Positions 1 to 10,908 of a stretch of 64,000 nucleotides of DNA are shown one piece after another. A model generated the notes under the pieces. The model saw nothing but the letters and a program-made list of their open reading frames with translations. It was not told the origin of the DNA and ran no database searches. Each line of letters opens with the position of its first letter. Position 1 is the stretch's first letter. The stretch is from Hesseltinella vesiculosa (lineage: Eukaryota > Mucoromycota > Mucoromycetes > Mucorales > Cunninghamellaceae), in the NCBI GenBank assembly GCA_002104935.1, contig MCGT01000029.1, forward strand, positions 124,001 through 188,000, given 5' to 3'. Position numbers and translations under genes: made by a program.

Positions 1-343
1 TTCAAGGAAATGGAAGAAAGAAGAGAAGCAAATCGAAAGGCCGGGAAACTGGCCTTGGAAAGAGACGGGAAGGGAGGGGGCTAAGCACTTACAGTTTTTT
101 GGTCATAAACGAGGCGCCAATGGTGGATGTTGAGTTGGGAGCAAATGTTTTGTTAATGTATCGAACCACCAGTGATGTTTTTCCAACGCCTATCAAAAAA
201 GCCATGGCAAGGGTGATTTTTAAAAAAAAGGGGGGCTGTAAGAATGTTTCGTTTGAAGTCATCACTTTTCAGAACAATGGCCTACCTTGACTCCCAAGCA
301 CCACTACTTTGGCTTCCAGATTGGTGGCCCATGAGGTATTCAT
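1..343 (-). CDS. Rab-family small GTPase, 5' part only
   Basis: Rab GTPases switch between GDP and GTP forms to direct vesicle traffic. Two exons can be read on the minus strand. Exon 1 (343-286) starts at the ATG at 343 and gives a short N-terminus ending in the strand VVVLGSQ. After an intron with a GTAGG donor, exon 2 (189-93) supplies the P-loop GVGKTSLVVRY and a switch I region ending TIGASFMTKKL. It ends at a GTAAGT donor at 92, so the rest lies beyond base 1. The G1 motif (GxxxxGKT/S) is complete across the splice. The TIGASFMTK stretch resembles the Rab5/Rab22 group, but too little is present to name the subfamily. The Rab family call is firm; the subtype is not. Confidence 0.85.
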
Positions 344-630
344 TCTTTATAGTCAACCACAATGAACAAGAGCAAGCAATGAGCAAGTTGGAATGAGTTG
401 AAAAAGAGGGTAAAATGAGGAAAAGGAAGTGAAAAAAGGATCCCCGACTTTTTTTTTTTTTTTTTAAAAAAAAAGGGCAGCCCCAAGAAAATCATGCATC
501 ACGTTTGAAAAGGGATAAGCTTGTTTTTATTTCATAGATTGCAAAAGAAAAATATTAAATATCATCGAGAGACTGCTAATTAAAAAGGAGGGTGTTGTAA
601 ATGGAAGCGGCAGAGCGAGGATAGAGAGAG

Positions 631-3600
631 TTAGGGAAGGATGTCTCGTTTTCTACTTGGATGATGTTTCACTCGCCAGGAATGTTCTCCGTGTTTCAGA
701 CCGGCTCGAAGTTCACGCAAGACATAATCAAATCCTGAGGAAGGTTCATCCAACAAGGGCGTCAAGGGCCGATCGCCCGGCAATGCCAGACTACCTAGTG
801 ATGTGGAGCGCGAATGATTGGTCATGGTGGAAGTGCTGGAGAGCGATGGCGACGCGGGCATGTCCACTGACAACGGAGTTTTCTTGGTTTGCAATTGCAG
901 CTGCTGCTGCTGTCGCTTTAATGCTCGCTGTCTTGCCTCATCGATTTCAATCTTGGCTCTCTGCGTAGGTAAAAAAAAAAGCAAGTTACTCTCATTTTCT
1001 CCATAGGGGGGGGGGTTCCTTACTTCAAACGACATGACAAACGAATGAAGGGTGGAGAAAAAGTCTTCAGCCTTGACCACTGTCGCATCTTCGCCAAAAA
1101 AGGTGATCAGCGACTTGAGCTGTGCTTCAATATCCTTGGTCATGTGCGTCAGATTCGAGACAATCGCTTCGGCTTCCATCAAAAATTCCTGCATGGGTAA
1201 AAGTCAGTGACGTGGTGTTTTTTTGATTCTACGTTTACCTCCATGGCATCTGCAAACCGATCTATTTGTAATATTCCACGGCGTTTTCTATGCTGGTCTA
1301 ATTCGTCCTTGACCCGGGCCAGGTTTGTTTCTAGACCGTGGACTGAAGCAAATAACTTACCAGGCGACACTAAAGAGAGAAGCACCATGTGAGCAGCGGA
1401 AGAGAAAAGAAGGAGACTTACGCTTGGCAGCGGCTTCCAGGTGGACCAAGTCATCCTTGAAATTAATAAGATCATCTTCGGATCTGGACAAAAAGTACAC
1501 CAAGTAGTGCAGCAACGTAGGTAAATTGCTGACCCCTTCACCTTCAGCCCGTGTGTCGCGCATCTACATTCCAATGTTTTTTTAAAAAGAAGGTCAGTCT
1601 GGAAACCAGGTACAACTCTTCTTGGTACCTTCAATAATGCATCTAAATGAAAACCATGGGCATCCCCCCGGATGGTATGGCCATTCAGGTAGTTGCCAAT
1701 AGCAAGAATGGTCTTCAGCACCCACTTGAACCGTTGGCCCTGGCGCAGCTCATCAATGGCATACAGGATCGTGTCAAGATCAGGGGCTATTTCTTGCAAT
1801 TCTTGCTGGAACCGTCGACGGAAAATCATACAATCCAAACGCTCGGCCAGACGAGGGATATACATGATCTAGACAGAAGAGAGAACAAAATCAGCAGGTC
1901 AGTTTTTTTTTTTCAGGCACAAAAAAAACTTACTGCTTTGAAAAACCGTTCGGCATCACCCAGGCGGTCAACGTCTCCTTCATAGTCCTTGACGATTTCT
2001 ACTTCTTCTTTGGTCGGAATATAGTGTCGAATGGTCGTCAGGTGGTCAATGGTCAGTCGCTGGTCATCAATGTTCCAAATGGCATCTCGGATCTCTGGGT
2101 ACGGTAGCTTGATCAAGGCAAGCATGACGGCTAGACACGTTAAAAGAGAAGAGGCGTGGTCAACATCTAGTGTGAAACGTAAGGAAAAATGGCTTACCAA
2201 TGTTATTGGCTCGGTTGAATTCGAGGAGCGTGACTTTGGTCTGTTTCTTCAAAACCGTCTTGTCGGCCGCAGCAGGCTTGTTGGTGGTTGTCTTTTTGAA
2301 CAGATGCTCCAATTCGTCCGTGTCCAACTGAATAGGTTCCGCCTCTTGAGGGCTCAACTCGTTCCAAATGGTGTTTTCAAGCCGATCGACTGGCAGTTTC
2401 GACCAAAAGAATTGCTACAGCCCGCATGGAAAAAGAAAATCGAGTGAGTGCTCGTTTTCCTCCATTTTAGCTTGGGTTTACCTTCATTGTGATGCTTGTC
2501 ATGGCCGAATAGCCAAGCGTTGCATAGGCTTCATGAAATTGTGAACCGGTGGGGGAGGTCACGTTGTTTTCCTGCAATGATTGGAGCGATGGAAAATAAA
2601 GATTCAAGGCCAAAGGATGCAAGTACTTTGATTTCCGTGCAGCGGCGTCGCGACGGCGGGGATTGGCTGGGTTTCGTCGCTGGATGGGCGGCTCTGCAAA
2701 GCCAGAGATTGGAGGAGGAGGTGGTGGTGGTGGGGGAGGTGGACCACGAGGGATGGCTTGGTGGAGAACACTTGAAGGAAGAGGTGGGGGTGGTGGAGGG
2801 GGAGGAGGAGGAGGAGGAGGAGGAGGCGACTGCTCAGGCGTGGTTGTTAACGGGTCGGGCGAGGACAAGCAGTGTGGAGAAAAGGGCGAGTCGGGTGTCA
2901 GAGGTGCGTCGGGTAAAATAGTAACAGTCGTAGCCGCAGTGGCGAAGGGTAAGTGTTTCAGAGCATGGTCATGTTGTTCTTGTAGCGATTGGAGTTTGGT
3001 ATCCTTTTCTTGGACCTTCATCAACAGCTCGTTCTTTTCTCGACGCATCTTGGCGATCGTGTCTTCATAGGTCTGGATGGATTCTTGGAGTTCTTCCACC
3101 AGGCTTCGCAGGCCTTCCGCGTCTTCCTGGGACGTCAATGACTTGCTGTTGTTTACTTGGCCAAGTTCTCCAAGATCAGCAGCCTTGAGATCCACCATCC
3201 ATTTATCCAACGGGAGCTTGCCTACAATGGGCTGGCTTAGTTGTAAAAATTGCACCACAAGACTGGGAAGGTCGGCTTTCGTCGTCCAAAAAAAAAAAAA
3301 AAAAAAGAAATGAGCCTGGGCCCTGCCATTTTTCATACCCAATGTATTTTACCATTGGACTGACAGGAGCCAAGGGTCGTGGTCAAAGAACGCATGATGT
3401 TCCAAGTATCCATAGCAAGACTGGAAAGAGAAAAAGCAAGAAAAGAAGTGTCAGTTTTTTTATATTTCCCCCTTCACATGTAAAAAAAAAAAACTCCTTT
3501 TTTTTCCACTCTTCTACACTGTTTCCCCCACTTTGCCACTCCAAGCCTTGCTTTTTTCTGTCAGACCTTTGTATTCTCCTTATCTCTGTGACACCCAGGC

Positions 3601-5791
3601 CAATTTACCCTTTGTCTTGATGAAGTTTCGTTTGTGTCCATTTCAAGCAATCCCAAAGCGTGTCAACCACCAAATAATAAAATTCAGGATCGTCGTTGAT
3701 GTTCTTCAAGCCCGATAAGATCAGATCGTCCGAATTTCTACATACATCACATGAGTGATAAGGTTCTAGAAAAAATAATGAATCGAGGAAGCTTACTGCC
3801 ATATGCTTTGCCGCCTTTGGCTTTCCACCGTACGGATTAATTCATCATCTGTTTGTTGGTCGCAAAGATATCCATTGATTTTGTCGTGGATTTGGCTTGG
3901 ACAGCTATCCAGGCTGCTTAGAGTCTAGCCAAAAAAAAAAAGTGTCAACCGTCGCCAATCGGCAAGGGCAGATGGCTTACCTTGAAACATGTGAGCATAC
4001 CACGTCGTTCGAGCTCGGATCGGAGGCTGATGCGCGATTCGATACTTTCAGAGCAATTGACCACGGAATGGAAGAGGTTGATGAAGCCAAGGAGAGCGTC
4101 CCATACGCTGGGAACCACCACAGACGAATGGAGCGCGTTGATATATTGCATGAGGCGTTCAAAACGATACTTTTCACCGCGAATGTCAGATAGTGCTTGC
4201 ATGACAAGCTCATAGGTTGTGTGAGAGGCATCACACAACCGTACAAGGACATTCAAAGCTTCGACGATGATGCTGATCATAGCTGTCATGTCTTGGTTTT
4301 GGTCTGCCTTATTGCCATTATCCTGATTGCCCTGGTCGGCCAGCAGCATATCCAAGCTAATAAACAAACTTGAAAACACATGTTGCGCCAATCGTAAACG
4401 CACTAAAGACCAATCCAGCTAATTTATTTTTGATGTCATTTTTGACGCGCGCAGGAGGAAGAAGAAGAAGAAGAAAAAAAAAAGGTGAGCCCAGGCTTTT
4501 TGTCATCGTCCATGGCATATCTTTTACGTTTGTGATCTTGATCAAGCCATGTAAACATTGCAGACAATGAAGAACACAAAGCTCATCAATCTTGGAAGCC
4601 CAATGGGAAGGGGGTTTTCTTCAATAAAAAAGAGAGATGCCATGAAGCAAAAAAAAGGAGTGAGAAAAAAAAAGACGGCCATGTGATAAAAAAATACCTT
4701 TTTGCTTTGCTGCAGAAGCGCTCCAGCACTTGCTCCATGGCAGAGAGTCCGTCTTGTCTACGAGAGACGAACTCTTGGATCCATTCAGGTGCACAGGTAG
4801 TTAGAAAGGCATGTAGGGAGGACATCTGGCGTAGGAGCTGCTCGGACGTCAGGTTTCTAAATCAGGCATACAATCAGGCATGAAATTCTTGGGTCACTTC
4901 TCCTTTTTTTTCATTTTCTTTTTTTATACCTTTGGCGTAACCGTTCGACAAAGGCATACGGACTGTGGCGACTGTCTCGATGAGAGGTCTTGTCTTCGGG
5001 CTTCTGGTGGATCCATGAGGCGAGCAGGGACGCATCTTTTTTGGAGAGCGTGCTGATGCTGTGGGTGACAGTAGGCTGATCAGGCCGGATGAGAGAGGAT
5101 CTTGGCTTTTTCGAAGCATTGTCAAGCAAAAGCCAGGCGGCCGAGGTAGAATCGTCGGTGACGTCTTGCTGATGGGCCAAGGCATTGAATTCCACGATCA
5201 TGGAACCCACTCGGGAGCGAACGTGGCTGGTGTCTTTGAGATTGCGACGGCGGTATTTGTAGTTGGCAGCGCGGCGGTCCAGGCTTGGCGGCGGCGTAGG
5301 CAGGTTGGTGGAAACAGATGGCTGTGGGCGTGAAGAAGACCGTCTGGGAGGCGGAGTGAGGGGCATGGCTGGCGGGTCGTCAGCGGCTGGCTTGGATTCG
5401 GTGTCTCTGAGATTGGCCACCGACGACTTGCGTCGGCCAGAAAAGAAATTCTTGGGCATAGTAAATTTGGACTCGGCAGTGTCGATGGATCTGGACTTGG
5501 TGGGTTCCTGGTGTGCAAGAAAGAAAAGAAGGTGAGGGTTGTTTTTTGCGGGGTGCGGCTTACGGGCAAGGTTGGATCAAGGCCAGGGCCGTCCGAGACA
5601 GAGCGAGGATTCTTGCCAAGCCAGTTCGGTAAAAGGTGTTTGCCAAACCGTGTAGAAGGACTGGGTCTTAGAGAGGGTTTCAAAGGAAGGTCATTGGGTC
5701 TGGCATCATTATCAAGAACAAAGGAAGTCAGTGAGCGTTGCAAGGAAGGGAGGGAAAGGTCACTTGATGCATGAAGTGGTGCGTTGACCAT
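631..5791 (-). CDS. Diaphanous-related formin (Bni1/SepA type)
   Basis: Formins nucleate and elongate unbranched actin filaments at hyphal tips and septa, under Rho GTPase control. Seventeen exons join in frame to 1,334 residues: 5791-5564, 5507-4930, 4856-4698, 4618-4528, 4418-3981, 3924-3797, 3737-3609, 3420-3353, 3275-2482, 2414-2198, 2130-1934, 1868-1629, 1563-1422, 1369-1361, 1330-1239, 1188-1024 and 960-631. In order they encode a Pro/Ser-rich N-terminus, a Rho-binding/armadillo DID region (exons 2-6), a coiled coil (RSLVEELQESIQTYEDTI), an FH1 domain with two long polyproline runs, an FH2 domain from QFFWSKLP through NIAVMLALIKLP and ILAIGNYLNG to the C-terminal coiled coil, and a DAD-like tail (GFDYVLRELRAGLKHG) followed by basic residues. 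The start at 5791 follows a pyrimidine-rich leader. One exon is only 9 nt. The length fits autoinhibited DRFs. Confidence 0.93.
961..1023 (-). other. 63-nt stop-free intron in the formin tail
   Basis: This is the last formin intron, with donor GTAAGG after SFE and acceptor GCAG before RAKIEIDEAR. It is 63 nt, lies in phase 0 and contains no stop codon on the gene strand. Retaining it would add 21 residues between the FH2 coiled coil and the DAD region without shifting frame. The splice signals are good, so it is treated as an intron. Confidence 0.7.
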
Positions 5792-6146
5792 GACTTCAAA
5801 AGGAAAGGAATGGGTTAGATACAATAAAATAGAGAGAGTGCGAGAGAGTGAGAGAGAAAAGAGTGAAAAAAAAAAGTGAAAAGAAAATAGGAACACGGTT
5901 TAATAGGAGGTTTTGGTCACCTACCCAAGCACTTTTGTAAGCTCCCTTTCAGATCTTGTTTCATGCTCTCCAACCCCTTTGGGGTGCTGTTTCTTTTTCT
6001 CCTTCGCCTTGAACTCCCCACGGCGTTCTCCTTGTCCATGTCCCTCGATCTTCTTGTGTCTTGTTCACCAGCCTGCTCCTTTTTTTTTTTAAAAAAAAAC
6101 TGCGCATTCGTTTCCGCTTCTCTCACGTTTTTTTTTTTTTTTTGCC
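5792..6146. promoter_or_regulatory. Divergent promoter region, formin / rad9
   Basis: This 355-bp spacer lies between two divergent start codons. The formin side is a long GA/CT-rich tract (about 5820-5880) and the rad9 side has several T runs just before the ATG at 6147. Both promoters must lie here or in the leaders. No TATA box or other defined element was recognised. Confidence 0.5.
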
Positions 6147-8109
6147 ATGGCATTCCGTGTGCGCATTGGCCAGGACTCTTTCAAAGGTAAATCGCAATAC
6201 GCGTGTCTCTCATTATACGCTACTGATACTTGGGTGATCTAGCATTTAAAACCAATTTGGAACTGCTTGCAAAGTTTGGCGATGAGCTCCATTTCGAAGC
6301 CAAACGTGATCAGGTAAAATCATGGAAAAGCACCCAAACAATCGCTGACCTTTCTTGCCAGCTGATCTTGTGGACCATCAACACCACCGCCAGTGCACAA
6401 GCCATCGTGCGATTGTCACCTCGTCTCTTTCAGCAATACAAAATCAGGCGCATCAATAACGAATCCATGTGCTGCTGTCGAGTCTTGATCAAGGTAAAAG
6501 TACACCAGCCTGTCGCACACGGCTAGGTGCTTATATGCCCTTCTCCTTTTATCACTCTGGCAGACCCTTCGGAAAATGGTCAGGCACAACCAAAACTCAC
6601 CCAACATCAGCCATGTCGAATTGCAAATGATGGCTGGCAACACCGATAACAACGCCTCGCCTGAGCATCGGCTGTCTGTGGTCTTTGTGTTTCAAAGTGG
6701 TAAAAAAAAAGAAGCCAACAGATTTAGAGTATGATGTTGTCACTAACCACCCCCTTCCCTTAGGTCTCACCAAAAAACACTCCCTGTGGTATCAAGACGA
6801 CGAAGAAGCACCAACCATGTTCTCCAAGTCAGCCATGCCACACTTGCTGGCCTTTGACCCTGGCTTACTGCAAGATAACCTCGCCCTAGTTCACCCGCAA
6901 ATTCAATACATCACTCTTGCGTTCAGTGCCAACAACATCTACTTGAAAACCTATTGGGATGACTCTATTGTGCGACCTGGTAAGGTTTACCACATAAACA
7001 GACTGGCGCTCACGGTTTCTTCAGGCGGCAAGCCATTGCAAAGCAACTTTAAATTTTCTAGATCTGACTTCATCACCTGCAATGTGTCTCGGGACGATTT
7101 GCAAATCACCGTCGGCCTCAAAGAACTCAAGGTACGCATTGTGAAAAAGGAACCACGAGGGTGTCACTGATGGGAACTTTTTAGGCTGTTCTTAGCTATG
7201 CGCTGGAAACAGGAAGCGTGCTTTATGCAAGGTTTGATGATGCAGGCGGGTAAGTCAATGGCCTCCATGAATCCTGTCAGTAACCATGTCTCTTCTTAGG
7301 CCTATCATCTTTACTGTCGAGGAGCATGGACTTGTATTGACGGACATTGCCGTCATGTCGCAGATGGCCGAGGAACACATCTCCCAGGTTTCTGACAGCC
7401 ATAGCAACAATGGCTCCATTACGTCCATGGAAAACAGCTGTAAGCGATGACGCCTTGACCCTAGAAAAGGACTGACTCATTTTTTTTCCCCCTTTTCTCA
7501 AGTCATGTCTCGGCTCTCTGTCAATCAACGACAGCGTCCAGCACCGGTTGCGGAGGAATCTTCCCCGGCGGTGGCACCAGAGCCGACAACACAGCACCGC
7601 CGCTCAGCACAGCCTTCCGCATCCTCTGGCCGACGGACGCAGCATAAACGGCCACCACCGACATCCGGACGACCCTCCTCCTCCTCAAGCAGGTCCAGCC
7701 GTGCACATGGGCCTCCTGAGCCCGCAGCCCCTACACCCGAGACCTCGTCTTTGCACAGTCCCTCATGGTCACGCGTCGCATCCGGTCATGATCCCGTTTC
7801 TGATGTCCCTTCTGATCAACTGGTATCTCTCTCCTCTTCCTCGAGCGACCATTACCGCCGGATACCAACAAGACCGATCTCCCCCACCCAATTACAACAA
7901 GACTCTCGCGACGATGGCTCTACCACTGAAGATGAAGATGAACAGCTGTTCACCGTGGAGCCCAAGGTAAAAAAAAAAAAAAGGGTGAATCATGTGGCGT
8001 TTTTGACGACAACAGAAAAAAGGTTATCAGGTGACACACGGACCACCTTGTACTGATCTTTGCGTTTTTATTTGGGGTCTAGAAACGACGCTTCTTTGAT
8101 TCTAACTAG
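6147..8109 (+). CDS. rad9: Rad9, subunit of the 9-1-1 DNA damage checkpoint clamp
   Basis: Rad9 forms a PCNA-like ring with Rad1 and Hus1 that loads at damaged DNA and activates the ATR/Mec1 kinase. Ten exons (6147-6186, 6243-6313, 6362-6493, 6564-6699, 6764-6979, 7025-7131, 7185-7249, 7300-7439, 7503-7966, 8083-8109) join to 465 residues. The first ~280 have the Rad9 pattern: GDELHFEAKRDQ, LSPRLFQQYKI, CRVLIKTLRKMV, KKHSLWYQD, the LKAVLSYALETGSVLY segment and a PIIFTVEEHGLVLTDI strand like the human PAIFTI segment. The rest is a Ser/Pro/Gln-rich tail with acidic patches (TTEDEDEQLF), as expected for the phosphorylated Rad9 tail, ending in a small basic exon (KRRFFDSN). Length is close to human and fission yeast Rad9. 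Confidence 0.88.
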
Positions 8110-8338
8110 ACCAAAAATGACAGACCCCCCAATGCCAATTTTACCTCTCACTTTTTCCCAAAACCAGTTTTCACACAGCTCTTCTCTCTTTTTCTCTTTT
8201 TCTATCCAACCGTCCTTTCTATCACATTTGCTTCCCCTTCATAAAAGATAAAGAGCACCTTCCTCCTCATACTTGTTGACAGGTACATTGTTTTTGTAAT
8301 TTTGGTTTTTTTTTCAAACAGATAGTAACACATAGCTT

Positions 8339-9261
8339 ATGACTCAAGAAAAGAAAAGTCGACGTTCTTGGTTTGGACTCTTTGGTAAAAAAAAGAATCA
8401 TGTGGACACTTCCTTGGGGAACACGAAAAATGAAAAGAAGTCTGTTGCCCAAACCATTGCGCCGCTCAGACAGGCCTCGACGACCACCGCAAGCTCTAGC
8501 AACAGCCATGCGTCGTCTCAAAGCCTGGACCCATCGGCTGAAAAACAGACCCTTCAGTACACGCTATCGCCCACCTCGGCCCTCCCTGGCATCGACGAGC
8601 AGCTGGACAAAGACCAGCAAACACAGGCACTGGCTCAAGAAGAAACCCTGGTAGCCACCACTACCACCACCACCCCTGCAATAACGTCTGATCTTCCTAT
8701 CGACCAATCCCAACCCCCAACTCTTGCCATCTCACCCAACACAGCCACCCACAAAGAATTGCACCCGGAAGAAGCCAAGGATGAGCCCTCGACCGCCACC
8801 TTCGTCAGTGTAAAGTCGTTTTAAAAAAAAGGAGCAAGTCGGCGGACTCCTTAAAACGCCATAATTACCATGCTCATCTCTTATTATTATCTCTAGATCA
8901 CCTGGGAACACGGAGGTGAAAAGGTGTATCTGACAGGCACATTTGATAATTGGCAACGTGAGTCTTGAACCAAACAAAAAAGAATGGGGCCATTGACTTG
9001 TTCGGACCATGAATTGTAGGCACCATCGAAATGACCAAACTGGAGAACGGCACATTTTTCCACGAGCTCTCATCCGTAGTTCTTCCGGTCGAATACAAGT
9101 TTGTGGTGGATGGGAACTGGCAATACGACGTGAATCAGCCAATCAAATCAGACAATGGTAAAAGGCGAAAAAAAAGAAAGAGAGAGTGAATGCTCACTTT
9201 TTACATTTTTGAAGAGGGCAATGTGAACAACTGGGTTCATGCAGGACTTTTGCGTCATTGA
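8339..9261 (+). CDS. CBM48 (AMPK-beta-like glycogen-binding) domain protein, Mdg1/Crp1-like
   Basis: Four exons (8339-8809, 8897-8957, 9020-9157, 9215-9261) give 238 residues. The first ~157 are low-complexity Ser/Thr/Gln-rich sequence with a basic start (KKSRRSWFGLFGKKK). The C-terminal ~80 form an isoamylase-N/CBM48 fold: ITWEHGGEKVYLTGTFDNWQ, then LENGTFFHELSSVVLPVEYK, FVVDGNWQYD and a closing GNVNNWVHAG. In AMPK beta subunits this module binds glycogen, and yeast Mdg1 and Crp1 carry the same domain. The ASC domain that holds together the AMPK trimer is absent, so it is unlikely to be the SNF1 beta subunit. Its function here is unknown; it could be a carbohydrate-linked scaffold. Domain call strong, gene name uncertain. 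Confidence 0.8.
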
Positions 9262-9484
9262 ATGGTAACCTCTTTTTTTTTTTTTAATACAATAAAACAA
9301 CAGGGATGATCTAAAACTATTATTACCGGGGAAAACATATGAATGGAAAAAGGGGGGGGGTGAAAAAGTTGGGAATCGTGGCAAATGTAAGGAGAAAACG
9401 CGGAAAAAGAAAATAAAGAAACCAGTCTTGGGTGTAAAATGGCAAATGAGGATGCGGATATGCAAAAGTAGGAGGAGAATGGGT

Positions 9485-10180
9485 TCAATGGGATTGGGTG
9501 CTATACAAAATGGCCAGGACAATAACGGCCACCACCAGCAAAATGCTGAACCCAAAGGACATGAAGCGATTGATCCACTTCCACCGACTTGCCATCTTGC
9601 CCGCTTGACGGCCAGAATGTCGAGGGAAAATCGCGCCAATCCACCAGAGAGGAGGGAACAGGAAGCCGAACAGGAACAAAAACATGCCGATGGACGCCAG
9701 CCCATCCTCTTGGTCCATCGACCACCAGGGCCGAGCTGGGTGAGGCTCTCCAGGCATGGTGCATAGGTGATGCTGGTTTGCTTGGTCACCATGGATGACA
9801 GCCCACAAGGTGCTTGGGTTCTCGTCGTCATAGGTCGAGGCACTTTGGGGGCGAGGCTGGGGCTCGTGTGGCGAGAGCTGTTGGTTTTTGCCTTCAAGTT
9901 TCAGTTTGGTTTTGAGCACATCACCATCCTTGTCAAACTGCTGATCGATGTAGTCATTGAAGGAATCGTCGGCAGAGGTGGGATGGATGACCACAGCATT
10001 GTTTGGCAGGTGTGAGATGAACGGTGGTACTGGAGGGGGAGTAGCAACGCTGTAGTTGCTTGGAGACGACGTTCGTTTCGTGGACGTTTCAGCTCGGGAT
10101 GCCCGTGACGATTGAAAGGAGACAGGGGTGGTGGACCGCACGAGATTCTCGGCTACTTGATAAGCATGATAGTCATCCAT
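9485..10180 (-). CDS. Single-exon fungal protein with C-terminal membrane hairpin
   Basis: An intronless 231-residue ORF. The first in-frame ATG is at 10180; a TTG just upstream is not needed. The N-terminal ~150 residues are Ser/Pro/Gln-rich and probably disordered. The C-terminal part has one hydrophobic segment (IGMFLFLFGFLFPPLWWIGA), a short polar basic loop (RHSGRQAGKMASRWKWINR) and a second strong helix (FSILLVVAVIVLAILY) before a short tail. This suggests a tail-located membrane hairpin with the disordered part cytosolic. The arrangement recalls uncharacterised fungal membrane proteins, but I cannot name a family. It converges with the CBM48 gene on its 3' side. Confidence 0.72.
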   Translation of the reverse strand: MDDYHAYQVAENLVRSTTPVSFQSSRASRAETSTKRTSSPSNYSVATPPPVPPFISHLPNNAVVIHPTSADDSFNDYIDQQFDKDGDVLKTKLKLEGKNQQLSPHEPQPRPQSASTYDDENPSTLWAVIHGDQANQHHLCTMPGEPHPARPWWSMDQEDGLASIGMFLFLFGFLFPPLWWIGAIFPRHSGRQAGKMASRWKWINRFMSFGFSILLVVAVIVLAILYSTQSH

Positions 10181-10500
10181 CAAGATTTAAAAAAGCCAAT
10201 GTTGGATGGAATGTTATAAAACGAGAGGAATGGGTGAAGGAGCCGAATGAGACAACAAGAAAGAAGAAGCTCGTGGTGCAACCAAGACGAAATAAATAAA
10301 AAAAAATTGAAGAGAGCCCAAGTTACACAATCCCAATTTTTTTTCCTTTTGGCTTTCCCCTCGTTTTCCGCCACCATGTGAAACAAGTGTCACACAAAAT
10401 GCAGATGATCAAAAAAGAACTTTAGGCTTTGGCATGTCCCAGTTTCAAGAACGGGTATGGCATTGTTTAGTTTCCTATTTTTTCAGGGACGTGCTTGGCT
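10181..10500. other. Spacer between two minus-strand genes
   Basis: A 320-bp AT-rich spacer holding the promoter of the membrane protein gene and the 3' flank of the next gene upstream. It contains A- and T-rich tracts (about 10298-10308 and 10338-10346). No coding signal or named element was seen. Confidence 0.5.
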
Positions 10501-10908
10501 CTAACAGGGACAATGGTCGGATTCGTGCGGACCCTTGCAGTTTTTACATTGTTTCTTCTTGGCTTTGGGTTTGTCGTTGGAGGCTGATGTGCTGACGTCC
10601 GTGAATAGAGTGAAATGCAAGGTAGGTGTGAGGTTAGGACGAGGGAACGAATGAAGTACGCTGGATTCCGTCACCACATGCTGGTAATAATAATAATTGT
10701 CCTGCTGCTGCTGGGATTGTTCTTGATATTGCTTGGACGATTGATGCGCCCGCTGCTGGCTGCTTGTCGAGAACGAGGTCTTGGACGACTTGAGCGGCTG
10801 AAAGAGCGTCGGTTGAAGACTGCGGCCCAGAGCCGCCGAGGCTATCCGTTGGTTGAAAGCTTGCTGTTGACGCACGACATGCGCAAAGAGAGTGGGGAGA
10901 CGAGGCAT
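10501..10908 (-). CDS. Small Gln-rich protein with C-terminal zinc-knuckle motif
   Basis: An intronless ORF of 135 residues from an ATG at 10908. The N-terminus (MPRLPTLFAHVVRQQQAFNQ) is basic, lacks acidic residues and could be a mitochondrial presequence. The middle is Gln/Tyr/Ser-rich and probably disordered. The last residues form a compact cysteine cluster, KQCKNCKGPHESDHCPC, of CCHC knuckle type (C-x2-C-x4-H-x4-C). Such knuckles bind single-stranded nucleic acid, but function here is unknown. CAG-type repeats in the middle raise the chance that part of it is simple sequence. Moderately confident it is a gene. Confidence 0.55.
   Translation of the reverse strand: MPRLPTLFAHVVRQQQAFNQRIASAALGRSLQPTLFQPLKSSKTSFSTSSQQRAHQSSKQYQEQSQQQQDNYYYYQHVVTESSVLHSFPRPNLTPTLHFTLFTDVSTSASNDKPKAKKKQCKNCKGPHESDHCPC

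Noticed and set aside
2496..3070. Plus-strand ORFs rich in Gly/Glu (GGGGG and EEEEE runs)
   Set aside because: They are the antisense of the formin FH1 polyproline codons; the minus-strand gene explains them fully.
4357..4545. Reading straight through formin intron 4
   Set aside because: The frame gives a phenylalanine/leucine run from the pyrimidine tract; splicing at AAC|GTAAAA to TTAG|CTG restores the DID helix sequence LDWSLVRLRLAQHVF.
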